From assembly GCA_937901475.1 (NCBI GenBank), contig CALGTL010000020.1, forward strand, positions 1-56,886: a DNA stretch of 56,886 nucleotides, in the 5' to 3' direction. The DNA comes from an uncultured Dehalococcoidia bacterium (lineage in GTDB: Bacteria > Chloroflexota > Dehalococcoidia > Lucifugimonadales > Australimonadaceae). The notes under the pieces are model-generated. The model searched no databases and had not been told where the DNA came from. It saw nothing but the letters and a program-made list of their open reading frames with translations. Each line of letters starts with the position of its first letter. Position 1 is the stretch's first letter. Positions 27,496 to 36,647 of the stretch are shown here, one piece after another. A program made the position numbers and the translations under genes.

Positions 27496-28011
27496 TCAGC
27501 GGCGAACGAGGGAATAGACGAGTTCGTCGATTATGCGGTCGTCTTTGGTGATACTGGCACTGAGCGTGCCTTCGTAGGTGTAGCCAGCCTTTTGGAGTAC
27601 ACGGATCGATGCGTCGTTGCCATCAAAGACGTAGGCGTGAAGTCGAAGTAGGCCGAATTGGGCGAAGGCATATTCGCTGAATGCCTGTAAGGCTTTAGTG
27701 GCGATGCCTTTACCCCAATAATCTTCAGCTATCCAGAAGCCGACTTCGGCAGACTGCCGTCGTGCACCTCTCTGGAGCGTGAGACCAATGCTGCCGATGA
27801 CGTCAGATCCGCAGGCGATGGCGAAGTTGACAGGGTCAGCTTCCAGCGCGCAGAGCTCAATCCATGCCTTCGCATGCGCTTCCGTGTAGGTTCGAGGTTG
27901 GCGCGCGGCAAGAGTGCGAGTGATATTGGGGTTGTTGACATTACTAGCCAGGGCCGTTTCGTCGCCTAGCTCCCAAGAGCGTATGAGGAACGGACCTGCT
28001 TCTATTTTCAT
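27496..28011 (-). CDS. GNAT-family N-acetyltransferase (RimJ/RimL-like)
   Basis: A 171-residue acetyltransferase. The acetyl-CoA loop appears in FWIAEDYWGKGIATKALQAF, and the C-terminal NDASIRVLQKAGYTYEG is typical of the RimJ/RimL subgroup, which acetylates protein N-termini or small amines. It is the last gene of the minus-strand run SDR-CMD-MocA-GNAT; its start overlaps the MocA-like stop by 4 bases. Confidence 0.88.
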   Translation of the reverse strand: MKIEAGPFLIRSWELGDETALASNVNNPNITRTLAARQPRTYTEAHAKAWIELCALEADPVNFAIACGSDVIGSIGLTLQRGARRQSAEVGFWIAEDYWGKGIATKALQAFSEYAFAQFGLLRLHAYVFDGNDASIRVLQKAGYTYEGTLSASITKDDRIIDELVYSLVRR

Positions 28012-28640
28012 GCTAAATCTTTGGCTATCCGGAGAGCCGTTTCGTAGTCTTCTCTGGTATTCAAATTCGCCAAAGTCAAAGGGTCTTCAACGTTTACGAA
28101 AAGGAGGTCATGGTCGAAATCACGAATGACCTGGCGCAAGCCTTGCTCTTCTTCTGTGACCTGCAAGACTTCAGTTATTAAAGTGGAGCTGAAGAGCGGA
28201 GGATGGCCGCTACGGTGCTTATAGGAAGGCATCGCGATAGATGGCTGCCCGTGCTCCCAGGTTTCCCGGAGGGTACGAAGCATCTCGATCGACCTTGGCT
28301 GGTCGACGCTAGCTATGACGAATGCGTCGATGTCCGGGGTTGCGATCTGGGAGACGCCGGTGACGATTGAAGAGCAGCGACCCAATGCATAGTGCTGATT
28401 CACCACAACGGTTATATCTATGTCTTTGGGAAGGGCTTTATTAATTTCCTCCGGGGCATGGCCAAGGACGGCGATGATCGGGGAGTAGCCTGCCTGGTGT
28501 AGAGCACGAACGTGGTAGGCGACAAGAGGCTCTCCAGTTGTCCAGGGCAGCAAGGCTTTGCTCTCTCCCATGCGGGAAGACTCTCCTCCCGCTAGGAGGA
28601 CTGCGGCGACCCGTAGCTGGTGAAGGACTTTAGTGGGCAT
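28008..28640 (-). CDS. MocA/MobA-like nucleotidyltransferase
   Basis: A 210-residue NTP transferase with the signature LLAGGESSRMGESKALLPW and ASVDQPR for metal binding. In family context such proteins add CMP or GMP to molybdopterin (MocA, MobA). The presence of an xdhC-like gene 1.5 kb upstream on the same strand supports a molybdenum-cofactor role. It lies 2 bases after the CMD-family gene and overlaps the GNAT gene. Confidence 0.85.
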   Translation of the reverse strand: MPTKVLHQLRVAAVLLAGGESSRMGESKALLPWTTGEPLVAYHVRALHQAGYSPIIAVLGHAPEEINKALPKDIDITVVVNQHYALGRCSSIVTGVSQIATPDIDAFVIASVDQPRSIEMLRTLRETWEHGQPSIAMPSYKHRSGHPPLFSSTLITEVLQVTEEEQGLRQVIRDFDHDLLFVNVEDPLTLANLNTREDYETALRIAKDLA

Positions 28641-28642
28641 CG

Positions 28643-29191
28643 CTAGACGGGGAGTACCGGAGCATTGAGCTTCTCGGGCAAGGTGACATCGAAAGCGGCG
28701 ACCAGCATCGCGTTTTGGGCATAGTGGCCCATCAGGTACGTCAATTCGACAAGAGCTTTGGTGCCGAAGGCATCATGGGCTGCTTTATAAGTGGCATCAG
28801 CGACTCTATGGCTGCGGATGAGCTCCAAGCCGAAGTTCGTTAGTGCCGCTTGAGCGGCTGGTTCAACGGGCAACGGCTTATCATCGCGTAAGGCATCTAC
28901 AAGTGCTTGGCTGACACCTACATCGGCTGCGACGACGGCATGAGCGTTCCAGATGTAGGCGCAATCTAGGGCCCGCGCGGCGACGAGAATGGCAAGTTCG
29001 GTGTACTGGGCTTCGATATCCATATTCCAGCGAACATAGCCGCTGACGGGTAGCCGTAGGCGGGCGAGCTCAGGGCTGTGAATGGTGACCGAACCTGGCC
29101 CTTGAGGCTTGCCAATGGCGTGGACGGCATCGAAATCTGCTTGGAGTTCTTCTCCGAAATCTTCACTTTTAGCTTCAGGTAGCCTGGTCAT
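28643..29191 (-). CDS. Carboxymuconolactone decarboxylase-like (AhpD-fold) protein
   Basis: A 182-residue all-helical CMD-family protein (YTELAILVAARALDCAYIWNAH then KALVELTYLMGHYAQNAMLVAAF). Only one cysteine is present where AhpD has CxxC, so it is not a typical peroxidase-type member. It overlaps the upstream SDR by 4 bases. The two probably act on the same catabolic intermediate. Confidence 0.82.
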   Translation of the reverse strand: MTRLPEAKSEDFGEELQADFDAVHAIGKPQGPGSVTIHSPELARLRLPVSGYVRWNMDIEAQYTELAILVAARALDCAYIWNAHAVVAADVGVSQALVDALRDDKPLPVEPAAQAALTNFGLELIRSHRVADATYKAAHDAFGTKALVELTYLMGHYAQNAMLVAAFDVTLPEKLNAPVLPV

Positions 29192-29985
29192 CGCCGGGCG
29201 CCCCCGTTGGCATCAATGGTAGTGCCGGTGATGTAACCGGCATAATCGGATGCTAGCCAGACGACGGTGCCGGCGTGTTCTTCCTGCATGCCCAACCTGC
29301 CGAGAGCCGAAGAACTGCCAGGACCGTAGGCGGCGGTGGAGTTTTCGTTCCAGCGTGGGCGATGGGGTGTTTCAATCCCACCAACTGCAACGGCGTTGAC
29401 TCGCACCTCTGGTCCCCAAGCTGCGGCCATGGACATGGTCATGTTAATGACGCCTGCTTTCGCGGCTCCGTATGCGGGGGAATCTATGCTGGGCGATTGC
29501 CCCGCGACCGATGCGATATTGATAATGGTGCCCTTGCCCTGGCGTTTCATGACAGGGATTACAGCGGTGCTGCACTGGAACATGGTTACGACATTGACGC
29601 GGTAGGCTTCGATGAGGTCGTGGGCGTTGAGCTCCATCATGGGACCGGCCTTGAAGGTTTCACCCCAGCTACCGCCAACCACGTTGACCAGGATGTCGAT
29701 TTTCCCGAACTCGGAGAGGGCTGACTCGACCATTCCTTCAACCTCTGTGTTGTCGCGAACATCAGCGGTGATACCAATAGCATCGCGGCCGAGTGCCCTT
29801 ACAGTATCTAGGACTTCCTGAACAGAGGCGTGGGGCCGGCTGCGTCCGAAGGTAACGTCTTCTGGTTCTCGAGCGACCGCGATAATATTGGCGCCTGCTT
29901 TGGCGAGCTCGATTGAGATGGTTTTACCAAGGCCTTGTGATGCTCCCGTAACGATTGCGACACGGTTCGTCAGGTCGAAATTCAT
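29188..29985 (-). CDS. Short-chain dehydrogenase/reductase
   Basis: A 265-residue classical SDR. The motifs TGASQGLG, NVVGGSWG, INIASVAG and YGAAK give a complete catalytic set. The C-terminal YITGTTIDANGGARR is standard for the fold. It is the first gene of the four-gene run down to 27496. The leader carries GGGGAAAG just before the ATG. The substrate is unknown. Confidence 0.9.
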   Translation of the reverse strand: MNFDLTNRVAIVTGASQGLGKTISIELAKAGANIIAVAREPEDVTFGRSRPHASVQEVLDTVRALGRDAIGITADVRDNTEVEGMVESALSEFGKIDILVNVVGGSWGETFKAGPMMELNAHDLIEAYRVNVVTMFQCSTAVIPVMKRQGKGTIINIASVAGQSPSIDSPAYGAAKAGVINMTMSMAAAWGPEVRVNAVAVGGIETPHRPRWNENSTAAYGPGSSSALGRLGMQEEHAGTVVWLASDYAGYITGTTIDANGGARR

Positions 29986-30118
29986 TTTACTTTCCCCTTG
30001 AAACTTCCAGGCTTAGACATGAATGAATCACTCTCGGCATTCCCCTGGACCACGAATCAATTGCCGATCCACCGGTGGCGTGATGATAAGCGCAATGGGA
30101 GTGATTCGCGGTTGGTTG

Positions 30119-31258
30119 CTAAATTGCGGACTTCGGCGAGTTGGTGGCGAGCTTGGCAACGAGACGGTCGATTTGCTCGGCTTCGATTGTCATTGATCCA
30201 CCGGGGCGGTTATGGCGGAAGGCGATGATCTCGGCCATGATACTCACGGCAATTTCTTCAGGATTACGGCCTCCCAGGTCAAGGCCGACCGGGGAGTGGA
30301 CCTGCTTAAGGCGCTCCGAGGTAATGCCGCGTTTAAGCAGAGCCTCGTAAATCATGATTGTCTTGCGCTTGCTGCCGAGCAGGCCGACGTAGGTGGCGGG
30401 TGTGCGGACGGCAAGCTCGGTAGCGAGATCGTCGAAATGATGGCCTCGCGAGCCAATCACGATGGCGGTATTCTTGGTGATATGGAAGGTATCTAGGCCC
30501 TTGTTGTAGGGAGCGACGCTGGTTTCCTCGGCCATGGGGAAGCGTTCGCGGTTGGCGAATTCAGGGCGATCGTCGGTAACGAAAATGCGGAAGCCAAGCA
30601 TCTGGGCAATTTTGGCGACCTGAAGGTTAACATGACCTCCGCCGACTAGGACGAGAGTTGCAGGGGAGGTAAAGCCCGTGACGAATATCTCGTCACCTTC
30701 AGCTGTGACGACGTGCTCGGATTTGCCCATTGGGATGACAGCTTTAGCTGTTTCGGTCGCGATTGTATCGGCTTCAGGGGTGCCGAGAGTGCCGACGGTA
30801 GTGCCGTCATCGTGAACTACGATGCGGGCATTAGCGTCGAGGCCGTTCTTTGCAGCAGGATGAACGACTGTGGCAATGGCTAAGGAATTACCGCCCTCGA
30901 AGGCTTGTTCAATCTCGTCGGATAGCGAACTTACCTCCGCGGAGTTCTCGAAAGGCTCGATATAAAAGAACATAGAGCCACCACAGACGAGGCCGTCACG
31001 AGCAGCGATGTCTTCGTTGAGGTAATAGTCCTTAAAGACGGGGCCAGTGTGCTCACGCAGCGCTTCTTTCGCGGCGAACCAAATGTCACCTTCAACGCAG
31101 CCTCCGCCGAGTGTGCCCACGGTGGAGCCGTCGGCGCGTACTAGCAAACTAGCACCAGGCTTCTGAGGAGTGGAGCCTTTGGTATTGACGACAGTGGCAA
31201 GGACGAACTCACGGTTCTGGCGAGCGAGGTTTGCAGCTTCGTTATAGACGGCTTTCAT
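30119..31258 (-). CDS. XdhC/CoxI-family molybdoenzyme maturation protein
   Basis: A 379-residue two-domain XdhC-family protein. The N-terminal XdhC/CoxI domain shows GSTPQKPGASLLV and GTLGGGCVEGD. The C-terminal Rossmann domain shows LVLVGGGHVNLQVAKIA, YVGLLGSKRKT and HSPVGLDLGGRNPEEIAVS. XdhC proteins deliver sulfurated molybdenum cofactor to xanthine or CO dehydrogenases. No molybdenum hydroxylase gene is in the window. TAAACT (minus, 31265-31270) ends 6 bases before the ATG with no Shine-Dalgarno, so the mRNA may be leaderless. Confidence 0.9.
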   Translation of the reverse strand: MKAVYNEAANLARQNREFVLATVVNTKGSTPQKPGASLLVRADGSTVGTLGGGCVEGDIWFAAKEALREHTGPVFKDYYLNEDIAARDGLVCGGSMFFYIEPFENSAEVSSLSDEIEQAFEGGNSLAIATVVHPAAKNGLDANARIVVHDDGTTVGTLGTPEADTIATETAKAVIPMGKSEHVVTAEGDEIFVTGFTSPATLVLVGGGHVNLQVAKIAQMLGFRIFVTDDRPEFANRERFPMAEETSVAPYNKGLDTFHITKNTAIVIGSRGHHFDDLATELAVRTPATYVGLLGSKRKTIMIYEALLKRGITSERLKQVHSPVGLDLGGRNPEEIAVSIMAEIIAFRHNRPGGSMTIEAEQIDRLVAKLATNSPKSAI

Positions 31259-31423
31259 GGTGATAGTTTACGCCTCCGGGCTCGGACGTGAATGGGAGGG
31301 GCATCTCGCCCCTAATGTTGGCCCTTGTAACTCTTGAACTTTGCCCGAAGGGATCAAGCTGACTTAGCTGATTATCTGGCTTGGGAATGTGGGACAGGGC
31401 TTCTATGATGCGGCGATGCTGGG

Positions 31424-31467
31424 ATTGGCGATTGGCGATTGGCGTGTGGGCGATTGGCGTGTGGGCG
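31424..31467 (+). repeat. Short tandem repeat of ATTGGCG and TGTGGGCG units
   Basis: ATTGGCG occurs three times in a row (31424-31444), then TGTGGGCG, ATTGGCG and TGTGGGCG. The 15-base compound unit is repeated exactly twice. It lies upstream of the thrS leader. Confidence 0.85.
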
Positions 31468-31580
31468 GGGTGGTAGAATCTAGAGGTGATACATATATTG
31501 CTGGTGATGATTACTAGGATGGGATGGCCGTTAACTGGGCCTCCTAAAGCAGGGCCTACGTTTCGCTGAGATAGACCTAA

Positions 31581-31604
31581 GGGGCGCTTGGTGCGCCCCT
31601 TTTT
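31581..31604 (+). terminator. Intrinsic terminator in the thrS leader (possible attenuator)
   Basis: The stem GGGGCGC / GCGCCCC, with a short loop, is followed by five T. It lies between the xdhC-thrS intergenic region and thrS. Confidence 0.75.
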
Positions 31605-31667
31605 CCTGTTCGTACACTAGGCGGAACTGGGCAAGTGCCTGAGTCAGCTTAAAAAGGGAAGAATTAG

Positions 31668-33425
31668 ATGCCAGTAAAAGAACGAACGCAAGCGGAGCGG
31701 GACCTCGATGAGTTGAGGCTCCGTATCAGGCATTCAGCGGCGCATGTGATGGCGGAGGCAGTGCAAAGCATGTTCCCGAGTGCTCAGTTCGCAGTTGGGC
31801 CTGCTATCGATGATGGCTTCTACTACGATTTCCATGTAGACCGTCCATTCACACCGGAAGATTTGGAGCAACTTGAGGCGTTGATGCGCGAGTCAATTGC
31901 GTCGGATGCGCCATTCGTTCAGGCCGAGTTCTCCCGCGACGATGCGAAGAGAAGGTTTGCTGGGCAGCCGTTCAAGCTTGAAATCATCGAAGGTATCCCT
32001 GCAGGGGAAGTGCTGACGTCGTACGGGCATCGCGATTTCGAGGATTTGTGTCGCGGGCCGCACGTGCCGTCGACGGGCGAGATAAAGGCAATCAAGTTGA
32101 TGCACGTGGCCGGAGCTTATTGGCGCGGGGACGAGCGCAACGAGATGCTGCAACGCATCTATGGCACGGCTTGGGAGTCACAGGAAGCCCTGGACAATCA
32201 CCTAGAGCGGCTTGAGCAGGCGGCTCTGCGCGACCACCGCAAGATTGGCCGTGAGCTTGACTTGTTTTCGACATCGGACCAGGTTGGCCCAGGGCTGGTG
32301 ATCTGGCATCCCAAGGGTGGCCGGGTGCGGTCGCTGATGGAGCAAGAATGGCGTGACCAGCACGACAAGCGGGGATACGAATTCGTGTATTCGCCGCACA
32401 TTGGGAAATCGACGCTTTGGGAGACCTCAGGTCATTTGGGTTTCTACCGCGAGAACATGTACGACTCGATGGATGTTGAAGGGCAGGAGTACTTTGCTAA
32501 GCCTATGAACTGCCCGTTCCATATCCAGGTTTACACTTCATCCTTGCGCTCATACCGTGAGTTGCCGATGCGACTGACAGAGTTGGGGACCGTGTATCGC
32601 TACGAGCGTAGCGGAGTGCTCCAGGGGCTTCTCCGTGTCCGAGGCTTCACCCAGGATGACGCGCATATCTTCTGTCGTCCTGACCAGGTAGAGGACGAAA
32701 TTGTGGGCGTGCTGGACTTTGCATTCGACCTTCTCGGGACGTTCGGATTCACCGATTATGATGTGTACCTGAGCACTAAACCTGAGAAAGCGGTGGGCCG
32801 CGACGAGGATTGGGTGCACGCGACAGAATCACTGCGCCGCGCGCTAGATCGGATGAACGTGAACTATGAGGTCGACGAGGGCGGCGGCGCGTTCTATGGC
32901 CCGAAGCTGGACATAAAAGTCAAAGATGCAATCGGCCGGTCATGGCAGTGCTCAACAGTGCAGTTCGACTTCAACTTGCCTGAGCGATTTGACCTTAATT
33001 TCGTGGGGCAGGATGGTGCGCAGCATCGGCCTTATATGGTGCACCGTGCGCTATTCGGCTCATTGGAGCGATTTTTCGGTGTGCTAGTGGAGCATTACGG
33101 AGGGGCGTTTCCGCTATGGCTGGCACCAGTGCAGGCGGAGGTGATTCCAATCGCGGATCGCCATGTTGAGCATGCTGAGAAGGTGCGTAATGAGTTGGCG
33201 ATGACTGGGTTGCGGGTGCACGTCGATGCTCGAAATGAACGGATGGGCGCGAAGATTCGTAATGCGCAGATGATGAAGGTGCCTTACATGTTGGTGGTTG
33301 GTGATAAAGAGGCAGAGGCCGATGGAGCGGCGGTCCGCTTGCGGTCAGGCGAGGACCTAGGAATCTTGGCAACAGCGGAAATCGGAGCGCGCATGTCGAA
33401 GGAAGTTAAGGAACGGGGCGCGTAG
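31668..33425 (+). CDS. thrS: Threonyl-tRNA synthetase lacking the TGS domain
   Basis: A 585-residue class II synthetase. It starts directly in the second additional (editing) domain (RIRHSAAHVMAEAVQ, LCRGPHVPSTG) and continues into the catalytic core (MNCPFHI zinc Cys, TVYRYERSGVLQGLLRVRGF, QDDAHIF) and the anticodon-binding domain. The usual N-terminal TGS domain (~60 residues) is absent. No start or open frame upstream restores it: AAAGGGAAG sits just before this ATG. Editing residues look intact, so the enzyme should be active. Confidence 0.95.
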   Translation: MPVKERTQAERDLDELRLRIRHSAAHVMAEAVQSMFPSAQFAVGPAIDDGFYYDFHVDRPFTPEDLEQLEALMRESIASDAPFVQAEFSRDDAKRRFAGQPFKLEIIEGIPAGEVLTSYGHRDFEDLCRGPHVPSTGEIKAIKLMHVAGAYWRGDERNEMLQRIYGTAWESQEALDNHLERLEQAALRDHRKIGRELDLFSTSDQVGPGLVIWHPKGGRVRSLMEQEWRDQHDKRGYEFVYSPHIGKSTLWETSGHLGFYRENMYDSMDVEGQEYFAKPMNCPFHIQVYTSSLRSYRELPMRLTELGTVYRYERSGVLQGLLRVRGFTQDDAHIFCRPDQVEDEIVGVLDFAFDLLGTFGFTDYDVYLSTKPEKAVGRDEDWVHATESLRRALDRMNVNYEVDEGGGAFYGPKLDIKVKDAIGRSWQCSTVQFDFNLPERFDLNFVGQDGAQHRPYMVHRALFGSLERFFGVLVEHYGGAFPLWLAPVQAEVIPIADRHVEHAEKVRNELAMTGLRVHVDARNERMGAKIRNAQMMKVPYMLVVGDKEAEADGAAVRLRSGEDLGILATAEIGARMSKEVKERGA

Positions 33426-33465
33426 GGTTGCGCCAAAGCCGGTAGAAAGTCATGGGACTTAGGTG

Positions 33466-35292
33466 TTAGTTGGCAGGGAAGTAGCGCTGCACGTGGCTCC
33501 AGAGTGCTACAAGGCCTTCTATACGTAATCGGTCGCGCGGACCGAAGGCTTGGAGAAGCGTAGCGTTGACGGTTTTGATATAAGCGGCGCGCCTAGTGCG
33601 GGTATCTTTGGTTTCACCTGGCCAGCGCCTGTAGGCGTGCTTCTTGATCCAGCTTGAAATCCGATCGCGGTACTTCTGTTCAGCATCAGACGGGCGTAAC
33701 GTTCCAGGGGCTGCAGGTGCGGCGCTCGTTAGTTTCGCGCGATTCTTTTTGGCGAATCGTTCCTGCATCTTGCGTACCTGGTCAAGACTGACGCCAGTAG
33801 AGTAAGGCAGCTGGCCTTCAATGATGAGCGCCTGAACCTGGATGGGGGCGAGCCCAAATACTCCTTCTTCGTAGGCAATGCTGGCGAAGAGGTTGGTTTG
33901 CTCTGCGGTTAAGGTCGCACCCGTGAGGTCGGAATTGATTTCAGCTCCTACGCTGGCGTCCAGCGGGATGATGCCGAGACCTAAGGGAACTTCGCGAGAT
34001 TCCACTACCGACTGGTTGGTCCAATTGAGAATGAAGGCTTCTTCCGCTTCTGGTGGGCGATAAGCGCCTTTGTCCTGCTCATCGATAATCTGCTCGTAGA
34101 CGTTGCGGAAGAGCGGGTCGTCAGGTACCCAAATATAGCCGTGGCTCTTGCCTCTATAGGTGCGAGCAGCACGGGCAAAGCATTGCTCAAGCCATGGCTT
34201 GCTGCGGATCCCGGTGAGACAGACGACGTGACTGATTTGAGGGACATCCATGCCTTCGTAGGCCATCTGAACAGTCACGAGAGCGTCGAGTCGTGGTTTG
34301 CGTAAGCCTTTGAATCGATCAATGGCTTTGCTGGCGGCAGGTGAGTCGTTGCTGATGGCGATGTCTGAGACAACACCCATCTCCAGGAGATGAGTGTTAA
34401 GCTCTTCAGCGCGGGCTTGGCTGTGAGCTACGACAAGGAGCTTCGCCCATTTATTTAGCTGCCGGAAACCGAGCCAGCTATCGAGGCCACGAGCGAGAAG
34501 ATCGAAGGCGTATTTCTGAGTGAGGGCGGTCCAGAGCGCAGCTTTTGCATCCTTGCCAACGGCATCTGTGAAAGAGTCGAACGTTTTATGTTCGCCTTCT
34601 GATGTCTCCCAGGCAAGCCCTCCGGCATCGTGGCGACGAAAGATAAGGTTGGCTATCGAGCCTTCAGCGATGGCTCGCTCTCGACCGTATTCTATGTAGG
34701 CCGATTTGCCTGTGGTGTCGTTATCGAGGTCCGGGTAGTCGCCGGAGGACTCTTTTTTGTACGGCAGAAATGCGATGCGTCGCCGGTCGTGTCGTTCAAA
34801 GGTGCCGCTCATGAATATTCGTAGGACTGCGTTCTCAACGAGAGGTGCGAGGCGCTCTGGCCACTGCGCTTCGTCCGCTATGTGATGAGGCTCATCAAGT
34901 ACGAGAATATAGCGGTGTTTGCGGAACTCCTGGGCATGCTGGCCTTTGGCGTCCATCCCGATGGCTTGGTAGGTGCTGACGTAGCCAGAGAGTCCACGAG
35001 TGGGGTCAGTTTCGTTGCGAGCTAGGCGGATGAGGTGTTTATGGGGTAAGAGCTCTTGGATCGCATTGTTGTTGGCGAATACATCCTCAGCCTGGCGGGC
35101 AAGGTTAGTTCGCGGGACGATCCAGCAGATCTTGTCGGCTATGGTAGGGATGAGCTCTGTGGCCGCGATGACAGGTAGCCAGCTTTTGCCAGCACCAGGT
35201 GTGACTGCCGCGTAGACGTCCCTGATAGGGGCTCCTGCTTTGATGCGCTGAACGATGTCGAGCATTTCCTGCTGGTGACTGCGCAACTGCAT
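33466..35292 (-). CDS. Superfamily 2 DEAD/DEAH helicase (ResIII-like), stand-alone
   Basis: A 608-residue protein. The motif order is Q-like RSHQQEML, Walker A TPGAGKSW, Walker B LDEPHH, motif III SGTF, motif V VQMAYEGMDVPQ and motif VI QCFARAARTYRGK. The last ~200 residues form a C-terminal extension (LDQVRKMQERFAKKNR, ISSWIKKHAYRRW) with no motif I recognise. The family covers DNA translocases of restriction systems and phage-type helicases. No methylase, nuclease or phage gene is adjacent. It is convergent with thrS. Confidence 0.85.
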   Translation of the reverse strand: MQLRSHQQEMLDIVQRIKAGAPIRDVYAAVTPGAGKSWLPVIAATELIPTIADKICWIVPRTNLARQAEDVFANNNAIQELLPHKHLIRLARNETDPTRGLSGYVSTYQAIGMDAKGQHAQEFRKHRYILVLDEPHHIADEAQWPERLAPLVENAVLRIFMSGTFERHDRRRIAFLPYKKESSGDYPDLDNDTTGKSAYIEYGRERAIAEGSIANLIFRRHDAGGLAWETSEGEHKTFDSFTDAVGKDAKAALWTALTQKYAFDLLARGLDSWLGFRQLNKWAKLLVVAHSQARAEELNTHLLEMGVVSDIAISNDSPAASKAIDRFKGLRKPRLDALVTVQMAYEGMDVPQISHVVCLTGIRSKPWLEQCFARAARTYRGKSHGYIWVPDDPLFRNVYEQIIDEQDKGAYRPPEAEEAFILNWTNQSVVESREVPLGLGIIPLDASVGAEINSDLTGATLTAEQTNLFASIAYEEGVFGLAPIQVQALIIEGQLPYSTGVSLDQVRKMQERFAKKNRAKLTSAAPAAPGTLRPSDAEQKYRDRISSWIKKHAYRRWPGETKDTRTRRAAYIKTVNATLLQAFGPRDRLRIEGLVALWSHVQRYFPAN

Positions 35293-35589
35293 AGAGTGGT
35301 ATTGTCCTGAGTTAATGCGGCTGTGGAATTGTAGGAGGGATTAGCTAATCTAACGGTACTTGCCTATTTTAGGGAGATTGTTGATTGTGTTGCGCGAGAC
35401 AGAACCTCGAATTTTGAGGCCTTTGAGTGTTGACTGATTGATTCTCCCGCGCTCATTGATACGGGAAAGGTTAGCGTTGCTCGAGGTATCGCTCGCATGC
35501 GGGAACTCCATTCGCTGGACTAAGGAAATTTCTTGACACTTTGCATGTAAGGAATGGCGTAAGTGCGGGTCGGTGGTATTCTTGCGCTC

Positions 35590-36606
35590 ATGGTTACAGA
35601 CATACGTCCGCAAGGTCCGGTAGCAGTGGTAGGTACGACTACGTGGGGTACTACGTTGGCGGTGATCATGGCACGCCGGGGGATCGAAGTTCGGTTGCTG
35701 GCGAGAACTCCTAGTGAGGCGTTGGCGCTCGCAGGCGCGAGAGAAACTCCTCGCTTGCCTGGCGTGGAATTCCCCGCTTCGTTGTCGGTGTCAGACGATT
35801 GGGCCAAGAGCCTTGGTGATGCGACTGCAGTGCTGTTTGTGGTGCCTAGTCGTACGCTGCGCGAGAACGCTCGGCGCGCGCGGCCGTTTATAGGCCTTGA
35901 GCCTTTAGTGATTTGCGCGACGAAGGGGATTGAAGAGGGGTCTGGTAAGCCGATGACTCAATTGTTGGCGGAAGAACTTCCCGAGGCTGCTTTACGTTTG
36001 GCTTTGTTGTCAGGGCCGAATTTGGCTCGCGAGGTGATTCAGAGCCTGCCTACTTCAACAGTGGTGGCATCGGCTGATGAGAGCGTTGCGCGCAAGGCGC
36101 AGCAACTGCTGAATTCGACGACGTTTCGCGTCTACACGAATACGGACTTGATTGGTGTGGAGTTGGGCGGTGCGCTGAAGAACATCATCGCAATCGGCGC
36201 GGGAGTTATCGACGGGATGGGCCTTGGCGATAACGCAAAAGCGAGTTTCCTGACGCGAGGATTGGCCGAGATAACTCGACTGAGTGTGGCCGCAGGTGCG
36301 CAGCCGGCGACTCTTATGGGTAACGCTGGTTTGGGTGACTTGATGGCGACTGCGTTCAGCGGCCTATCGCGCAATCATCGAGTGGGTATTGCGCTGGCTG
36401 AGGGTAGGTCACTTCAGCAGGCAATCGATTCACTCGGAGGAGAGGTTGCTGAAGGGGTGACGACTGCGGCAGCGGCAAGAGAGATGGCACGTGCTTACGG
36501 TGTAGAGATGCCAATTACGGAGCTGACGTGCCGCGTGTTGTTCGATGGCTTACCGCCCCGTGAGGCGCTTGCCGAGCTCATGATCCGTGAGCCGAAGCCC
36601 GAGTAA
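35590..36606 (+). CDS. gpsA: NAD(P)-dependent glycerol-3-phosphate dehydrogenase
   Basis: A 338-residue enzyme that makes sn-glycerol 3-phosphate for lipid synthesis. It contains VICATKGIEEGSGKPM, LSGPNLAREV, catalytic Lys in GGALKNIIAIGAG, and AGLGDLMATA. The N-terminal nucleotide motif is VVGTTTWGTTLA, in which the second glycine of the usual GxGxxG is a threonine. I start at the ATG 35590, which fits the family; a GTG at 35563 adds 9 residues. TATTCT ends 7 bases before this ATG, and TTGACA lies further upstream at 35533. Confidence 0.92.
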   Translation: MVTDIRPQGPVAVVGTTTWGTTLAVIMARRGIEVRLLARTPSEALALAGARETPRLPGVEFPASLSVSDDWAKSLGDATAVLFVVPSRTLRENARRARPFIGLEPLVICATKGIEEGSGKPMTQLLAEELPEAALRLALLSGPNLAREVIQSLPTSTVVASADESVARKAQQLLNSTTFRVYTNTDLIGVELGGALKNIIAIGAGVIDGMGLGDNAKASFLTRGLAEITRLSVAAGAQPATLMGNAGLGDLMATAFSGLSRNHRVGIALAEGRSLQQAIDSLGGEVAEGVTTAAAAREMARAYGVEMPITELTCRVLFDGLPPREALAELMIREPKPE

Positions 36607-36647
36607 CAGGCTTCGACTCTATTCTCGGATTGGATTTCCCCGCAGAT

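Larger units (their letters stand above)
31259..31667. other. Divergent xdhC-thrS intergenic region with thrS leader
   Basis: This 409-base region holds the xdhC start, a tandem repeat (31424-31467), an intrinsic terminator (31581-31604) and the thrS ribosome-binding site AAAGGGAAG. No T-box signature (AGGGUGGNACCGCG-like) is present. The terminator 64 bases before thrS could act as an attenuator. Confidence 0.5.

Noticed and set aside
31424..31467. CRISPR-like array
   Set aside because: The units are 7-8 bases and directly adjacent with no spacers; this is a simple tandem repeat.
31470..31667. T-box riboswitch before thrS
   Set aside because: No AGGGUGGNACCGCG-like antiterminator sequence or specifier stem could be found; only a terminator is present.
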